In this document: piece by piece, positions 8,663 to 16,811 of the stretch
How the letters are laid out: the number at the start of each line of letters is the position of its first letter
How positions within the stretch are numbered: position 1 is the stretch's first letter
DNA from: Brevibacillus choshinensis
GTDB taxonomy: Bacteria; Bacillota; Bacilli; Brevibacillales; Brevibacillaceae
Reading direction: 5' to 3'
Length of the DNA: 64,000 nucleotides
Assembly: GCF_016811915.1 (NCBI RefSeq)
Contig: NZ_CP069127.1
Coordinates: 5,404,501-5,468,500, forward strand
Notes under the pieces: model-generated
The model's input: the letters and a program-made list of their open reading frames with translations, nothing else
Database searches by the model: none
Told to the model about the DNA's origin: nothing
Translations under genes and position numbers: made by a program

Positions 8663-9133
8663 CTAATTTGGTTGTGCTTCGTCCTCCGTAGAAACGAAGT
8701 ACTCATTTTTGCGATACGCCAGTGCATCCAGTGTGGCGATCAACTCGTTTTCGCTTTCGACGCGGATGCGGTACCAAGCCGTACGATTGTTTTTCTTCTC
8801 CTCTGTTGCCGTCGCGACGAGTCGATTGCCTTTGAAGCCTGCTGCCAAAAAGCCGATATTCATCGACAACGCAACAGAGGTCTTGCCGTAAGAATTGCAG
8901 GCTGCGGCAAATACGAAGTCGGCCAGCGAGAAGATCACCGCTCCATGTGCCGTTCCGTGGGCATTTAGCATATGGTCTTGGACAGTCAGCTCTGCGGTTG
9001 CTGTCCCTTCCCCTAATTCTATCAGCTTGATCCCGAGAAATTGTGCGTACCGGTCATTTACCAGCCTTTCACAGATCTCGTCGTATCGTTCCCGGTGAAG
9101 CTTGCTCTCGTCAACAAACGGTTTCGCGCTCAT
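8663..9133 (-). CDS. paaI: Phenylacetic acid degradation thioesterase PaaI
   Basis: 156 residues. The motif NAHGTAHGAVIFSLADFVFAAACNS (given here in two parts, NAHGTAHGAVIFSLAD and FVFAAACNS, residues 57-81) is the PaaI signature, with SMNIGFLAAGFKGNRLVA after it. PaaI releases CoA from hydroxyphenylacetyl-CoA and other dead-end products. The start at 9133 has only a weak AAGTGG upstream and lies 2 bases after the preceding gene's stop, so it may depend on translational coupling. Confidence 0.85.
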   Translation of the reverse strand: MSAKPFVDESKLHRERYDEICERLVNDRYAQFLGIKLIELGEGTATAELTVQDHMLNAHGTAHGAVIFSLADFVFAAACNSYGKTSVALSMNIGFLAAGFKGNRLVATATEEKKNNRTAWYRIRVESENELIATLDALAYRKNEYFVSTEDEAQPN

Positions 9134-9135
9134 GT

Positions 9136-9435
9136 TTATACCACTTCGGCAAAGTGCATGGAGACCACTTGACCTGCAAAGCCGCGGAGGTCTTTCCCTG
9201 CCGCACGTCCTTCCGGCGATGACAACGCTTCCAATAATGCCTCTTTGGATTCGAAGTACATTTCAGCAATCAGATGCAGATCGCTTTCTCCCATCGGTGT
9301 TCCGTATATTCTGCTAACTTCCAATTTGATCAAGCCTGGCATTTTCTCGACTAACGGGGCATGAACTTCGTTGTAATGCTTGTCAAATGCCTCGATATCC
9401 TCAGGTTTGCGATAGATTGCCACCAATTTCACCAT
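9136..9435 (-). CDS. EthD-family small protein, first gene of the paa operon
   Basis: 99 residues from ATG 9435 (AGGG 6 bases upstream); a TTG at 9468 is an alternative but has poor context. The sequence MVKLVAIYRKPEDIEAFDKH, then HAPLVEKMPGL and FESKEALLEALSSPEG, is the ferredoxin-like EthD/stress-responsive dimeric barrel fold. EthD proteins accompany several aromatic and ether degradation systems; a biochemical role is not established. It is promoter-proximal in this operon, directly behind a PaaR-like operator. Confidence 0.75.
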   Translation of the reverse strand: MVKLVAIYRKPEDIEAFDKHYNEVHAPLVEKMPGLIKLEVSRIYGTPMGESDLHLIAEMYFESKEALLEALSSPEGRAAGKDLRGFAGQVVSMHFAEVV

Positions 9436-9487
9436 CATGATCCCTGCTTTCTTATAGAAATTATTCAATCATGTGACGTGTATTAAG

Positions 9488-9549
9488 TATAACGTTATTT
9501 TAACGTACGTTATATTTTTTATTATATAAACACTTCAGAATTGGCGCAA
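9488..9549 (-). promoter_or_regulatory. Promoter and operator of the phenylacetate operon
   Basis: On the minus strand TTGCGC (9544-9549) and TATAAT (9521-9526) are separated by exactly 17 bases. Just downstream of the -10 lies the perfect 12-base palindrome TAACGTACGTTA (9501-9512), followed by a second 10-base palindrome ATAACGTTAT (9489-9498). The core AACGTACGTT fits the AACGNNCGTT core described for the TetR-type repressor PaaR of Thermus. Position over the likely transcription start suggests repression relieved by phenylacetyl-CoA. No PaaR gene is in the window. Confidence 0.65.
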
Positions 9550-9675
9550 GTATTTTCCTTTTTCCAAGTGACAAGGTCCGACAAACGAAAAAAGGCCCCT
9601 CTCCAACTGTATGGAGAAAAGCTTCTGTTCATTATCGATCTGAAAGAAAAACGCATTTGCTCCGACAGTGGTGGA

Positions 9676-9839
9676 GAAGCGGAAAAAGGAGAAAACGCTC
9701 CAGCTTCTTGGGTCCCCCGCGGAGGGTCATCCCTGTCCAGCTCCATGTAAAAAGCGAAACCGCGTCCAAAGTAGCTCTCTCCGGATGAATCTCAAAGGTG
9801 GACGCTTAAGGGCGTGTTTCTCTTTTTCCATTCCGCTTC
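9676..9839. repeat. Structured inverted-repeat element 1 in the paa-cta intergenic region
   Basis: The ends 9676-9698 (GAAGCGG, then AAAAAGGAGAAA, ACGC) and 9812-9839 are complementary except for a small bulge, closing a stem of roughly 20 pairs around about 110 bases. Blocks CGCTCCAGC, CCCCCGCG and CTGTCC-AGCTCCA recur in the same order in element 2 on the opposite strand. No credible gene lies here: the open frames across it have no homology features. It could be a structured RNA, an attenuator or a non-autonomous mobile element. Bases 9550-9675 and 9840-9944 show nothing else recognisable apart from an AGGAGG-like site at 9899 with no gene behind it. Confidence 0.45.
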
Positions 9840-9944
9840 GGCTGGCGCCTTCCTGACCAGCCTTGGATCTCCCAGTTGCCTTATTATGTGGGCTTCTCAA
9901 GGAGGGTATTTAAAACATGTTGCTAGAAACCACAAAAGCTCGCA

Positions 9945-10082
9945 GGAGAAGCAGGTTTCCAGGTGGAGCGACTCCGCTTCCCCGTGAATCATTGTGGAGC
10001 GGACAGTCTTCCCTTCATCGCGGGGCCACCGAGCTTGTTCGGTGGGAATGGGCTGGAGCGCAGATCGGAAACCTGCTTCTCC
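9945..10082. repeat. Structured inverted-repeat element 2 (MITE-like or RNA)
   Basis: A perfect 16-base inverted repeat, GGAGAAGCAGGTTTCC at 9945-9960 and its complement at 10067-10082, encloses about 106 bases. Inside are a nested stem CCCCG...CGGGG and a clean hairpin CCACCGA/TCGGTGG (about 10026-10045). On the minus strand it shares ordered blocks with element 1 (CGCTCCAGC, CCCCGCG, CTGTCC-GCTCCA). The overall form, long terminal repeats without a transposase, fits a miniature inverted-repeat element or a conserved structured RNA. Confidence 0.5.
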
Positions 10083-10113
10083 CCACCTCAGCTATGTTGG
10101 TATCCACCCAAAG

Positions 10114-10145
10114 AAAAAGGGCGGACACGAATGTCCACCCTTTTT
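10114..10145 (-). terminator. Rho-independent terminator of the cta operon
   Basis: Stem GGGTGGACA/TGTCCGCCC read on the minus strand, followed by five T. It starts 3 bases after the ctaF stop codon. Confidence 0.85.
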
Positions 10146-10148
10146 CTG

Positions 10149-10460
10149 CTAAATCCAAACCCAGTATACGAACACGATGATCGCCAGCAGGATAACAAAC
10201 AGTCCTGCAAAGATGCTGATTCGTGCAAATTCGTGACCCTTTTGGTCCATGTGCATCCAGACAAAGAGCTGGAATAAGGCTTGAATGAAAGCCAGAACCA
10301 CGATGAATGGTACGGTAAAGCCGACTGGAATCACTTCGTAAGCCACTGCGATAAACGCCAGCGCAGTCAGTACGAGGGAACCGATGAACGCAACGAGATG
10401 CCGTTTCGGACTGTCGTGCTTCACTTTAGGCTTGCGCACTTCTTCAGTATGTGCTCCCAT
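10149..10460 (-). CDS. ctaF: Cytochrome c oxidase subunit IV (caa3)
   Basis: 103 residues, the usual length of the small bacterial caa3 subunit IV. A hydrophilic N-terminus of about 20 residues is followed by three membrane segments: LVAFIGSLVLTALAFIAV, VPFIVVLAFIQALFQLFVWM and ISIFAGLFVILLAIIVFVYW. The QLFVWMHMDQKGH loop is typical of the COX4_pro family. It stabilises the oxidase and has no cofactor. It follows ctaE by 3 bases and ends the operon at a strong terminator. Confidence 0.92.
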   Translation of the reverse strand: MGAHTEEVRKPKVKHDSPKRHLVAFIGSLVLTALAFIAVAYEVIPVGFTVPFIVVLAFIQALFQLFVWMHMDQKGHEFARISIFAGLFVILLAIIVFVYWVWI

Positions 10461-10463
10461 TGT

Positions 10464-11090
10464 TTATCCCACCTTTCCACCGATCATACCCATGAGATAT
10501 ACCACGGTAAAGATGAATACCCAAACGACGTCGATAAAGTGCCAGTACAGGGATGCCAGGTAAAACTTCGGAGCGGTTACCACCGTCAGGCCTTTTTTCG
10601 TTGCCGACACTTGCAGAAGGATAATCCAGAGGATCCCGAACGCTACGTGACCACCGTGGAATCCGACAAGGGTATAGAAAGAGGAACCGAACGCACTCGT
10701 CGAGATTTTATGTCCTTCGTGCACGTAATGCATGAACTCGTAAATCTCCAAGCCCAAGAATCCGAGACCGAGAATAACCGTGATGGTCAGCCATACTTGA
10801 ATCTGCTTCAGGTTTTTCTTGTGCAGAGCCAGTGTAGCCATAACCGCAGTCATGGAACTTGTCAACAGAAGCAAAGTAGCTGCTGCAACCAGCGGCATGT
10901 CGAACAGTTCTTGCGAAGTAGGACCGCCGTTTGCCTGGTCGCGAAGCGCAATGAATGTTGCAAACAAGGAACCGAAGAGTACAGTCTCCCCACCGAGGAA
11001 GAGCCAGAAGCCAAGAAGCTTATTCTTGCCTTCAAGGGTGGCTTTTTCCGGTTCATCAGGCAAAACTGCATTTGCGTGATGTGTAGCCAT
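10464..11090 (-). CDS. ctaE: Cytochrome c oxidase subunit III
   Basis: 208 residues with five predicted membrane helices, as in short bacterial COX3. Characteristic segments are KLLGFWLFLGGETVLFGSLF near the start, FHGGHVAFGILWIILL and WHFIDVVWVFIFTVVYLMG at the end. ATG 11090 overlaps the ctaD stop by one base (TAATG), with GGAGGTG upstream inside ctaD, so it is coupled to subunit I. It assists proton uptake and stability of the oxidase in the cytoplasmic membrane. Confidence 0.95.
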   Translation of the reverse strand: MATHHANAVLPDEPEKATLEGKNKLLGFWLFLGGETVLFGSLFATFIALRDQANGGPTSQELFDMPLVAAATLLLLTSSMTAVMATLALHKKNLKQIQVWLTITVILGLGFLGLEIYEFMHYVHEGHKISTSAFGSSFYTLVGFHGGHVAFGILWIILLQVSATKKGLTVVTAPKFYLASLYWHFIDVVWVFIFTVVYLMGMIGGKVG

Positions 11091-12928
11091 TACGCCTTCA
11101 CCTCCTCGATTTCGTCCTCATGAATATGATATCCAGGATCGTCATTTACCGAACGCAGGAACATGCAGGCGAATGTCACCAGCAAACCGATCACGACTAC
11201 CACGTAGTTGTGGTACATGAAACCGTAACCTGCGATGAACAAACCAACCGACATCATGAAAGGCAGGAACGATGGAGATGGCATATGGATATCGCCAAGT
11301 GGTTCAGCAGGCGTCATGCCTTTGTTTCCAGCCACCTTCTCGATCCAGAATGCATCCAAACCGCGAACCAGTGGAGTCTGTGCAAAGTTGTACTCTGGCG
11401 GTGGCGATGGAATCGACCATTCCAGTGTACGTCCATCCCACGGATCCGCAGGAGCACGTTTGGAGCTGTTTGCTGTAACGATAATGTTTACCACGAAAAG
11501 GATGGTACCGATCGTCATACCGAATGCACCAATGGTACTGATAAAGTTACCAAAATCGAGGTTTTGATCCTTGAGGTAAGTGAAGACACGACGCGGCATC
11601 CCCATCAGACCCAGGAAGTGTTGCGGGAAGAATGTCAAATGGAAACCGATGAAGAAAGTCCAGAAGTTCCATTTTCCCAATGTTTCATTGAGCATTTTCC
11701 CGAACATTTTTGGCCACCAGTAGTGCAGACCCGCGAAGAGCCCGAAAATGAGACCCCCTACGATAACGTAGTGGAAGTGAGCAACTACGAAGTAGCTATC
11801 GTGGTATTGGTAGTCAGCTGGCGGAATTGCGAGCATAACCCCTGTCATACCACCAATTGTAAATGTTGGAATGAAGCCTACTGCCCACAGGTTTGCTGAT
11901 GTGAAACGAATTTGACCGCCCCACATCGTCAATAGCCAGTTGAAGATCTTAATCCCTGTCGGTACCGCAATCAACATGGTTGCCAGACCGAACAGTGTGT
12001 TGGCGATTGCACCCAAACCTGTTGTGAACATGTGGTGAGCCCACACCATGAAGCCGAGGAAACCGATCAGCGCTGTTGCGAATACCATGGAGCTGTAACC
12101 GAACAGGCGCTTTCTAGCAAAGGTAGAAATAACTTCGGAAATAACGCCGAAAGCTGGGAGAATCAGGATGTATACTTCGGGGTGACCGAAGATCCAGAAG
12201 AGATGTTCCCAAATGACAACGTTACCACCTGCGTCCGGATTGAAGAAGTTACCGCCGAACAGACGGTCAAACATCAACAGAACCAGACCAACTGTAATCG
12301 CAGGGAATGCGAAGAGAATCAGACCAGATGTAACAAAAGCGGACCAGGTGAACATCGGCATGCGCATGAATGTCATACCTGGAGCACGCATGTTGATAAT
12401 GGTAACCAGGAAGTTGATACCACCAATCAGCGTACCGATACCGGCGATCTGCAGACCCAGTACGTAGAAGTCTACGCCGTGGCCGCTAAATTGGTTCAAA
12501 GCCAAAGTTGTATAAGATGTCCAACCAGCATCAGGTGCTCCACCCAGGAACCAGCTGGTATTCAGCAGCACTCCCCCGAAGAAGAAGAGCCAGAAACCAA
12601 GAGAGTTCACAAACGGGAACGCTACGTCGCGAGCACCGATTTGAAGAGGAACTACTGCGTTCATAAGAGCAAAGATGATCGGCATCGCAGCGAGGAAGAT
12701 CATCGTCGTTCCGTGCATGGTGATCAGTTCGTTAAACGTCTTGGCACCAACCACAGAAGACTCAGGATACATCAACTGCAAACGAATCAACAGGGCCTCG
12801 AAACCGCCAGCCAGGAAGAAAATTCCACCAGCAATCAAGTACAGGATCGCGATTTTCTTATGGTCAACTGTCGTGAGCCAATCCCACAGCCCTGAGCGCT
12901 TTGGTGCGTGAGAAGCATGTGCAGACAC
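11090..12928 (-). CDS. ctaD: Cytochrome c oxidase subunit I
   Basis: 612 residues from GTG 12928 behind AAGGAGG. Heme-copper oxidase subunit I: DWLTTVDHKKIAILY, MHGTTMIF (low-spin heme His), WIFGHPEVYILILPAFG (CuB His and cross-linked Tyr), WAHHMFTTG, and HFHYVIVGG (high-spin and low-spin heme His). The C-terminal extension with extra helices is normal for Bacillus-type caa3 enzymes. It reduces O2 to water and pumps protons as the catalytic core of the ctaCDEF complex. Confidence 0.97.
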   Translation of the reverse strand: MSAHASHAPKRSGLWDWLTTVDHKKIAILYLIAGGIFFLAGGFEALLIRLQLMYPESSVVGAKTFNELITMHGTTMIFLAAMPIIFALMNAVVPLQIGARDVAFPFVNSLGFWLFFFGGVLLNTSWFLGGAPDAGWTSYTTLALNQFSGHGVDFYVLGLQIAGIGTLIGGINFLVTIINMRAPGMTFMRMPMFTWSAFVTSGLILFAFPAITVGLVLLMFDRLFGGNFFNPDAGGNVVIWEHLFWIFGHPEVYILILPAFGVISEVISTFARKRLFGYSSMVFATALIGFLGFMVWAHHMFTTGLGAIANTLFGLATMLIAVPTGIKIFNWLLTMWGGQIRFTSANLWAVGFIPTFTIGGMTGVMLAIPPADYQYHDSYFVVAHFHYVIVGGLIFGLFAGLHYWWPKMFGKMLNETLGKWNFWTFFIGFHLTFFPQHFLGLMGMPRRVFTYLKDQNLDFGNFISTIGAFGMTIGTILFVVNIIVTANSSKRAPADPWDGRTLEWSIPSPPPEYNFAQTPLVRGLDAFWIEKVAGNKGMTPAEPLGDIHMPSPSFLPFMMSVGLFIAGYGFMYHNYVVVVIGLLVTFACMFLRSVNDDPGYHIHEDEIEEVKA

Positions 12929-12983
12929 AGGTTTACCTCCTTTTAAGCGTCACTGCCTATGACGGGTAATTTCTTTACAAATC

Positions 12984-14003
12984 TTACTTCACGCTGAGTG
13001 TTTGCAAATAATCCACGAGCGCCTTCGTTTGCGCATCATCCAGGTTCAGGTTTGGCATGTTGTTGCCTGGCTTCACCTTTTGCGGATCTTTCAGCCACTC
13101 TGCAACGTTCTCAGGTGTGTGGGCAAGAATACCCGCTACACGCTCACGATCAGCAAAGTTGGTCAGGTTAGGACCCATTTTACCGCCTTTACCAGCTACA
13201 GCATGGCATCCGAGGCAGCTCTTGTTGAAGATTTCTTGACCTTGAGCAGCACTTGCAGCGCTAGCAGCAACTGGCTCAGCAGCTTGAACGCCCTTCATGC
13301 CTTTTGACCAGCTGTCAAATGCAGCTTGATCCATTACTTCCACCTTGAAGTCCATCAAGGCATGGGACGCTCCACAGAGCTCCGCACATTTTCCGTAGAA
13401 AATGCCTGTTTTATCAGCTTGCAGCCAGATTTTGTTTTCCTGACCCGGGTTGGTATCGATTTTACCGCCCAGAGCAGGAATCCAGAATGCGTGCATCACG
13501 TCAGCTGATGTTACGGTAAATTGCACTTTCTTCCCTACTGGCAGAACCAGGTCTTGCGCGGTAGCTACACCGAGGTCTGGATATTCAAATTCCCACCAGA
13601 ACTGATGCGCCGTTACTTTCACTTGAAGCGCTTCCTCTTTTGGATACGTCTTGTGAAGCTCGAAACCGGTCGTAACGGTAGGGACCGCCATAACGATCAG
13701 AAGCAGGAATGGAATTACTGTCCAAAGAATTTCGAGTGCATGATTGCCTTCCACCTGTTTCGGAATTCCCTGCTGTCCCGGACGCTTACGGTATCGGATA
13801 AGGACGTACGTGAAGATCAGCATAACGACAATAAAAACGCCGATCATGATAGCGGAGGACAGCTTCATCAGGTCAAACTGCATCGCTGCAACCGGACCGG
13901 ATGGCTGGAGCGTGGAGAGCTCTTCTCTGCCACAACCGGTTAATGCCAGCGCCAGAAGACCAAACACTGAAAGCTGACGCCAAAACTGTTGCCAACCCTT
14001 CAT
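12984..14003 (-). CDS. ctaC: Cytochrome c oxidase subunit II with fused cytochrome c domain
   Basis: 339 residues from ATG 14003 (GAGGGG 9 bases upstream; a TTG two codons earlier is less likely). A lipoprotein signal ends at LALTGCGREE. Two membrane helices follow, then the cupredoxin CuA domain with CAELCGASHALMDF, a short linker, and a C-terminal cytochrome c domain with the heme site SCLGCHAV and axial Met in NNMPNL. The fusion makes this a caa3 oxidase that accepts electrons through its own heme c. First gene of the cta operon; about 50 bases separate it from ctaD. Confidence 0.96.
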   Translation of the reverse strand: MKGWQQFWRQLSVFGLLALALTGCGREELSTLQPSGPVAAMQFDLMKLSSAIMIGVFIVVMLIFTYVLIRYRKRPGQQGIPKQVEGNHALEILWTVIPFLLLIVMAVPTVTTGFELHKTYPKEEALQVKVTAHQFWWEFEYPDLGVATAQDLVLPVGKKVQFTVTSADVMHAFWIPALGGKIDTNPGQENKIWLQADKTGIFYGKCAELCGASHALMDFKVEVMDQAAFDSWSKGMKGVQAAEPVAASAASAAQGQEIFNKSCLGCHAVAGKGGKMGPNLTNFADRERVAGILAHTPENVAEWLKDPQKVKPGNNMPNLNLDDAQTKALVDYLQTLSVK

Positions 14004-14259
14004 ACCCAAGAACCCCTCTTTCTTCGTGTTGGTAACGTTCTAGCCACGCTTGCAACTAGAAGTTTTCGTACTCTTTTACTTGCAAGGATGGCTCTCTTTT
14101 ACTTTCCACAAATATGATGCCCAAGTACGAAAAGTATTAGCAGCCATTCCAAAAACAAACAAATAGAGTAAAGGTTTGCAGACTTCTACCCGCGCGTGGT
14201 AACCATTTAAGTATACATAAATTTTCCTTAATCTAAAGGCTGTTTGTTATCATTTTGTT

Positions 14260-14286
14260 AACAAATTTATGAACAAATTTGTGAAC
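14260..14286 (+). promoter_or_regulatory. 12-base direct repeats upstream of the SDR gene
   Basis: AACAAATTTATG (14260-14271) and AACAAATTTGTG (14272-14283) are adjacent and followed by AAC, with a TTGTTAACAA palindrome overlapping the left end. They lie 47-73 bases before the SDR start, in the 329-base divergent gap between ctaC and the SDR gene (14004-14332), so they could bind a regulator. The rest of that gap shows nothing else that I can name. Confidence 0.4.
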
Positions 14287-14332
14287 TTTCGAGTTAAATA
14301 AGTCCTGATTTGGTAGGAAAAAGGAGAAAACC

Positions 14333-15172
14333 ATGCAAAAAAGGCCTATAGCACTAGTTACTGGTGCCTCCAGCGGGTTTGGTATGTACGCTTCTTGCGC
14401 ATTAGTCAAGACCGGGTATACGGTAATTGCATCCATGCGAGATGTGTCGAAGAGAGGACCCCTTGACAAAATCGCAAAAATGCATATAGCAGCAGAACAT
14501 ATGGAAGTGATTTCCCTGGATGTTACTTCTCCACAGCAAATCGAAGAGTCCATCACAGGGGTGATCTCTCGCCACGGACAGATCGATTTGCTGGTCAATA
14601 ATGCAGGGTATGCCTGCGGAGGCTTTGCGGAAGAGCTGCCCTCCGCGGAATGGCGCAAGCAGTTCGATGTCAATGTTTTCGGCCTCATCGATGTCACGCG
14701 TGCTGTACTGCCCTATATGAGAGAGCAGCGGCGCGGCAGGATCATCAACATCAGCAGCATCAGCGGACGCTTTGGCTTCCCAGGACTTGGCCCCTACGCT
14801 GCTTCCAAGCACGCGGTAGAAGGCTTCAGTGAATCCCTGCGGCTTGAGCTCCTGCCCTTTGGCATTCATGTCATGCTCATTGAGCCAGGATCGTACCGCA
14901 CCTCCATTTGGGAAAAGGGACTGCAGCAAACTGCCCTCTCCTCCTCTTCTCCATACGCCTTGCAAATGCAGAAGCTGCTGGCATCCGTCGAGCAAATCCT
15001 TCAGCAAGCACCGGAGCCAGATGAGGTGATCGCTGCCATCGTTCAAGCGGCGACCGCGCCAAAGCCACGCCTTCGCTACCCTGTGGGCCGCGGCGTCAGG
15101 CTGACGATCGCAGCCAAGAACCTTTTGCCTTGGAAGTGGATCGAAGCGATCGTCGCCAAAAAAATGAGCTAG
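14333..15172 (+). CDS. Short-chain dehydrogenase/reductase (SDR)
   Basis: 279 residues. Classical SDR: cofactor motif TGASSGFG (residues 10-17), LVNNAGYACGG, a catalytic serine in INISSISG, and the YAASKHA catalytic Tyr-Lys pair, then EPGSYRTS. Length and the C-terminal PKPRLRYPVGRGVRLT segment resemble YusZ-like classical SDRs that often use NADP. The substrate is unknown. AAGGAG precedes ATG 14333 at 7 bases. It is a single gene, convergent with the transporter that follows. Confidence 0.85.
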   Translation: MQKRPIALVTGASSGFGMYASCALVKTGYTVIASMRDVSKRGPLDKIAKMHIAAEHMEVISLDVTSPQQIEESITGVISRHGQIDLLVNNAGYACGGFAEELPSAEWRKQFDVNVFGLIDVTRAVLPYMREQRRGRIINISSISGRFGFPGLGPYAASKHAVEGFSESLRLELLPFGIHVMLIEPGSYRTSIWEKGLQQTALSSSSPYALQMQKLLASVEQILQQAPEPDEVIAAIVQAATAPKPRLRYPVGRGVRLTIAAKNLLPWKWIEAIVAKKMS

Positions 15173-15188
15173 CGATTGCCTACCGCAC

Positions 15189-16112
15189 CTATGCGGCGGA
15201 GCGTTTTTTCTGAACCGGCTTTCCCGATACATAGCTGTGCAGGACCATACCGACGATCACCAGGAGCATCCCTGCACTTGACCAGATACCCGGCAGCGGC
15301 ACAGAGAGGAAGATCATTTCGAGAATGACGGCGAAGACGACCTCCCCTGCCTGTGTGGCCTCAACCACAGCCAGCTGCTGGGCATTTCCTTTCGCCAAAT
15401 CTGTCGCTTGGAAGAAAAGCACGGTTGCGACAATCCCGGAAGCGAGCGCGACCAGCAGCGATTGCATCGTCTGGCTGCCGCTGGGCGGTCCCTCTGTCAC
15501 CATCGCCCAGATGCCGAGCAGCAGCCAAAAAGGCAAGCTTGCCAAGGTCATTCCGAGCACACGCTGGTAGGCATCGATCCTTCCTTGTGTGAGAGCCATC
15601 ATTTTCCGATTTCCCAACGGGTATGCAAAGGCCGCGATTACGATGGGAACGATGCCAAACAAGACCTCTTTTCCCCCGACTGCTCCTGCTTCGTGCAGCT
15701 GCATCAAGGCTACTCCCGCCAAGATCAGCAAGGAAAAGAGAAGCCCCTTGTACGGAATTTTCTGACCGAAGAGCGGTACGAGCAACGAGCCGGCAATAAT
15801 CGTGATCTGCCACGTTCCTGCTATCAGCCAGCCGGGACTGTAGATTGCTGCAAAACAGAGCGGAGCGTAGAACAAACCAAAGCCTACGAAGCTCCACAAT
15901 GCCCATTGCCACGGATGAGCCTTCATCTCCGTCCAGAGCGGCAAAAGCTTCCCTCGAAGTCCTACGATTACCCACAAGAAGGGAATCATGAACAAATAAC
16001 GCAAGGATGCGCTGTATAGCCAGCTGCCGCCTGATAGCTCCATCGCCCTGTTCAACACAAAGGTCGAGGCAAAGAAGAGCGATGCCACAACCCCCAATAT
16101 GATTGCCCTCAT
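15189..16112 (-). CDS. DMT-superfamily transporter (EmrE-type multidrug efflux family, 10 helices)
   Basis: 307 residues from ATG 16112 with GGGGG seven bases upstream; an upstream TTG is in frame but has no binding site. About ten hydrophobic segments arranged as two five-helix halves, starting AIILGVVASLFFASTFVLNRA, characteristic of the drug/metabolite transporter superfamily, with an ATQAGEVVFAVILE segment in the second half. No energy-coupling domain. Substrate unknown; the closest named family I recognise is the multidrug resistance efflux branch of DMT. It ends in KPVQKKRSAA, a positive cytoplasmic tail. Confidence 0.75.
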   Translation of the reverse strand: MRAIILGVVASLFFASTFVLNRAMELSGGSWLYSASLRYLFMIPFLWVIVGLRGKLLPLWTEMKAHPWQWALWSFVGFGLFYAPLCFAAIYSPGWLIAGTWQITIIAGSLLVPLFGQKIPYKGLLFSLLILAGVALMQLHEAGAVGGKEVLFGIVPIVIAAFAYPLGNRKMMALTQGRIDAYQRVLGMTLASLPFWLLLGIWAMVTEGPPSGSQTMQSLLVALASGIVATVLFFQATDLAKGNAQQLAVVEATQAGEVVFAVILEMIFLSVPLPGIWSSAGMLLVIVGMVLHSYVSGKPVQKKRSAA

Positions 16113-16203
16113 CCTGATCCCCCACAATCCTCAAACAGCCTAGTGCTGTTTTTATCTTCTTTCAGTAGGATAGCCCGAGCCCAATGGACTGTCAAAGCAC
16201 AGT

Positions 16204-16232
16204 AGAAAAAAACACACTCATGATGAGTGTGT
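16204..16232 (-). terminator. Rho-independent terminator after the DUF2512-like gene
   Basis: Stem ACACACTC/GAGTGTGT (16212-16219, 16225-16232) with a 5-base loop; on the minus strand it is followed by a run of T. It lies 12 bases past the stop of the gene at 16244. Confidence 0.8.
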
Positions 16233-16243
16233 CCGGGTACGTT

Positions 16244-16603
16244 CTATTCTGTTGCTTCCGTAGCCCTGCCTGTCCGAATCAGCCAGCGGTGCTGCAAATA
16301 TTCGGCTACACCGAAGAATATCGCCACGAAGCCGGCCCCGATCGGAGTTACGCGAGCGGCTGCCGGCAAAAGAAACGCACTGGCATAGACGATTACAAAG
16401 CCTAAAATAAAGTCTCCTGCCGTGCTCATCCATAGCGTACCTGGCCGAAGAATCCGCCGTTCCAGCCAATACCCTGCCAGCGCCAGTACAAAGCCGACGC
16501 CGATCGAATAATAGAGGGTCGAATAATCCACTTCCGGAAACAGTGCATCCGCCAGCACTACCAATATTGGACTTACGAGCAGCTTCACCAGCAAACCGTC
16601 CAC
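16244..16603 (-). CDS. Small four-helix membrane protein, DUF2512-like
   Basis: 119 residues from GTG 16603 behind AAAGGAGG. Four hydrophobic segments: LVKLLVSPILVVLADALF, YYSIGVGFVLALAGYWL, TAGDFILGFVIVYASAFLLP and GAGFVAIFFGVAEYLQ. The ERRILRP loop followed by a TAGD helix is reminiscent of the YndM/DUF2512 family of Bacillales. No catalytic residues are evident. A dedicated terminator follows, so it is probably transcribed alone. Function unknown. Confidence 0.65.
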   Translation of the reverse strand: MDGLLVKLLVSPILVVLADALFPEVDYSTLYYSIGVGFVLALAGYWLERRILRPGTLWMSTAGDFILGFVIVYASAFLLPAAARVTPIGAGFVAIFFGVAEYLQHRWLIRTGRATEATE

Positions 16604-16754
16604 ACTAATCGGCCTCCTTTTGTAAGTGCTAACAGTATTCCCTATCCCGCTTTTCCTACCGCATTTTTTTTTGCGTGCGGTACCATCAGCGGAAAAAGTC
16701 GATGACGGCTATCATTTTCAGCTTGCCGCCAAATCATCGGACATACCGCAGCAC

Positions 16755-16794
16755 AAAAAGACCCGCATCACAATCTCGCGTGACGCAGGTCTTT
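16755..16794 (-). terminator. Terminator of the SurA/PrsA-like gene
   Basis: Stem AAAGACC...GGTCTTT (16757-16763, 16788-16794) with an inner GC-rich stem; the minus strand continues into TTTTT. It lies 17 bases after the stop of the gene at 16812. Confidence 0.75.
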
Positions 16795-16811
16795 CGCAAT
16801 CGCTGCCTGAT

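Noticed and set aside
9710..9740. Partial resemblance to a T-box GGTACCGCG motif near GGGTCCCCCGCGGAGGG
   Set aside because: The T-box core and specifier stem are absent and no aminoacyl-tRNA or amino acid gene is downstream.
9917..10180. Possible gene with ATG 9917 and AGGAGG-like sequence
   Set aside because: It runs through the inverted repeat, which explains the open frame; no protein features.
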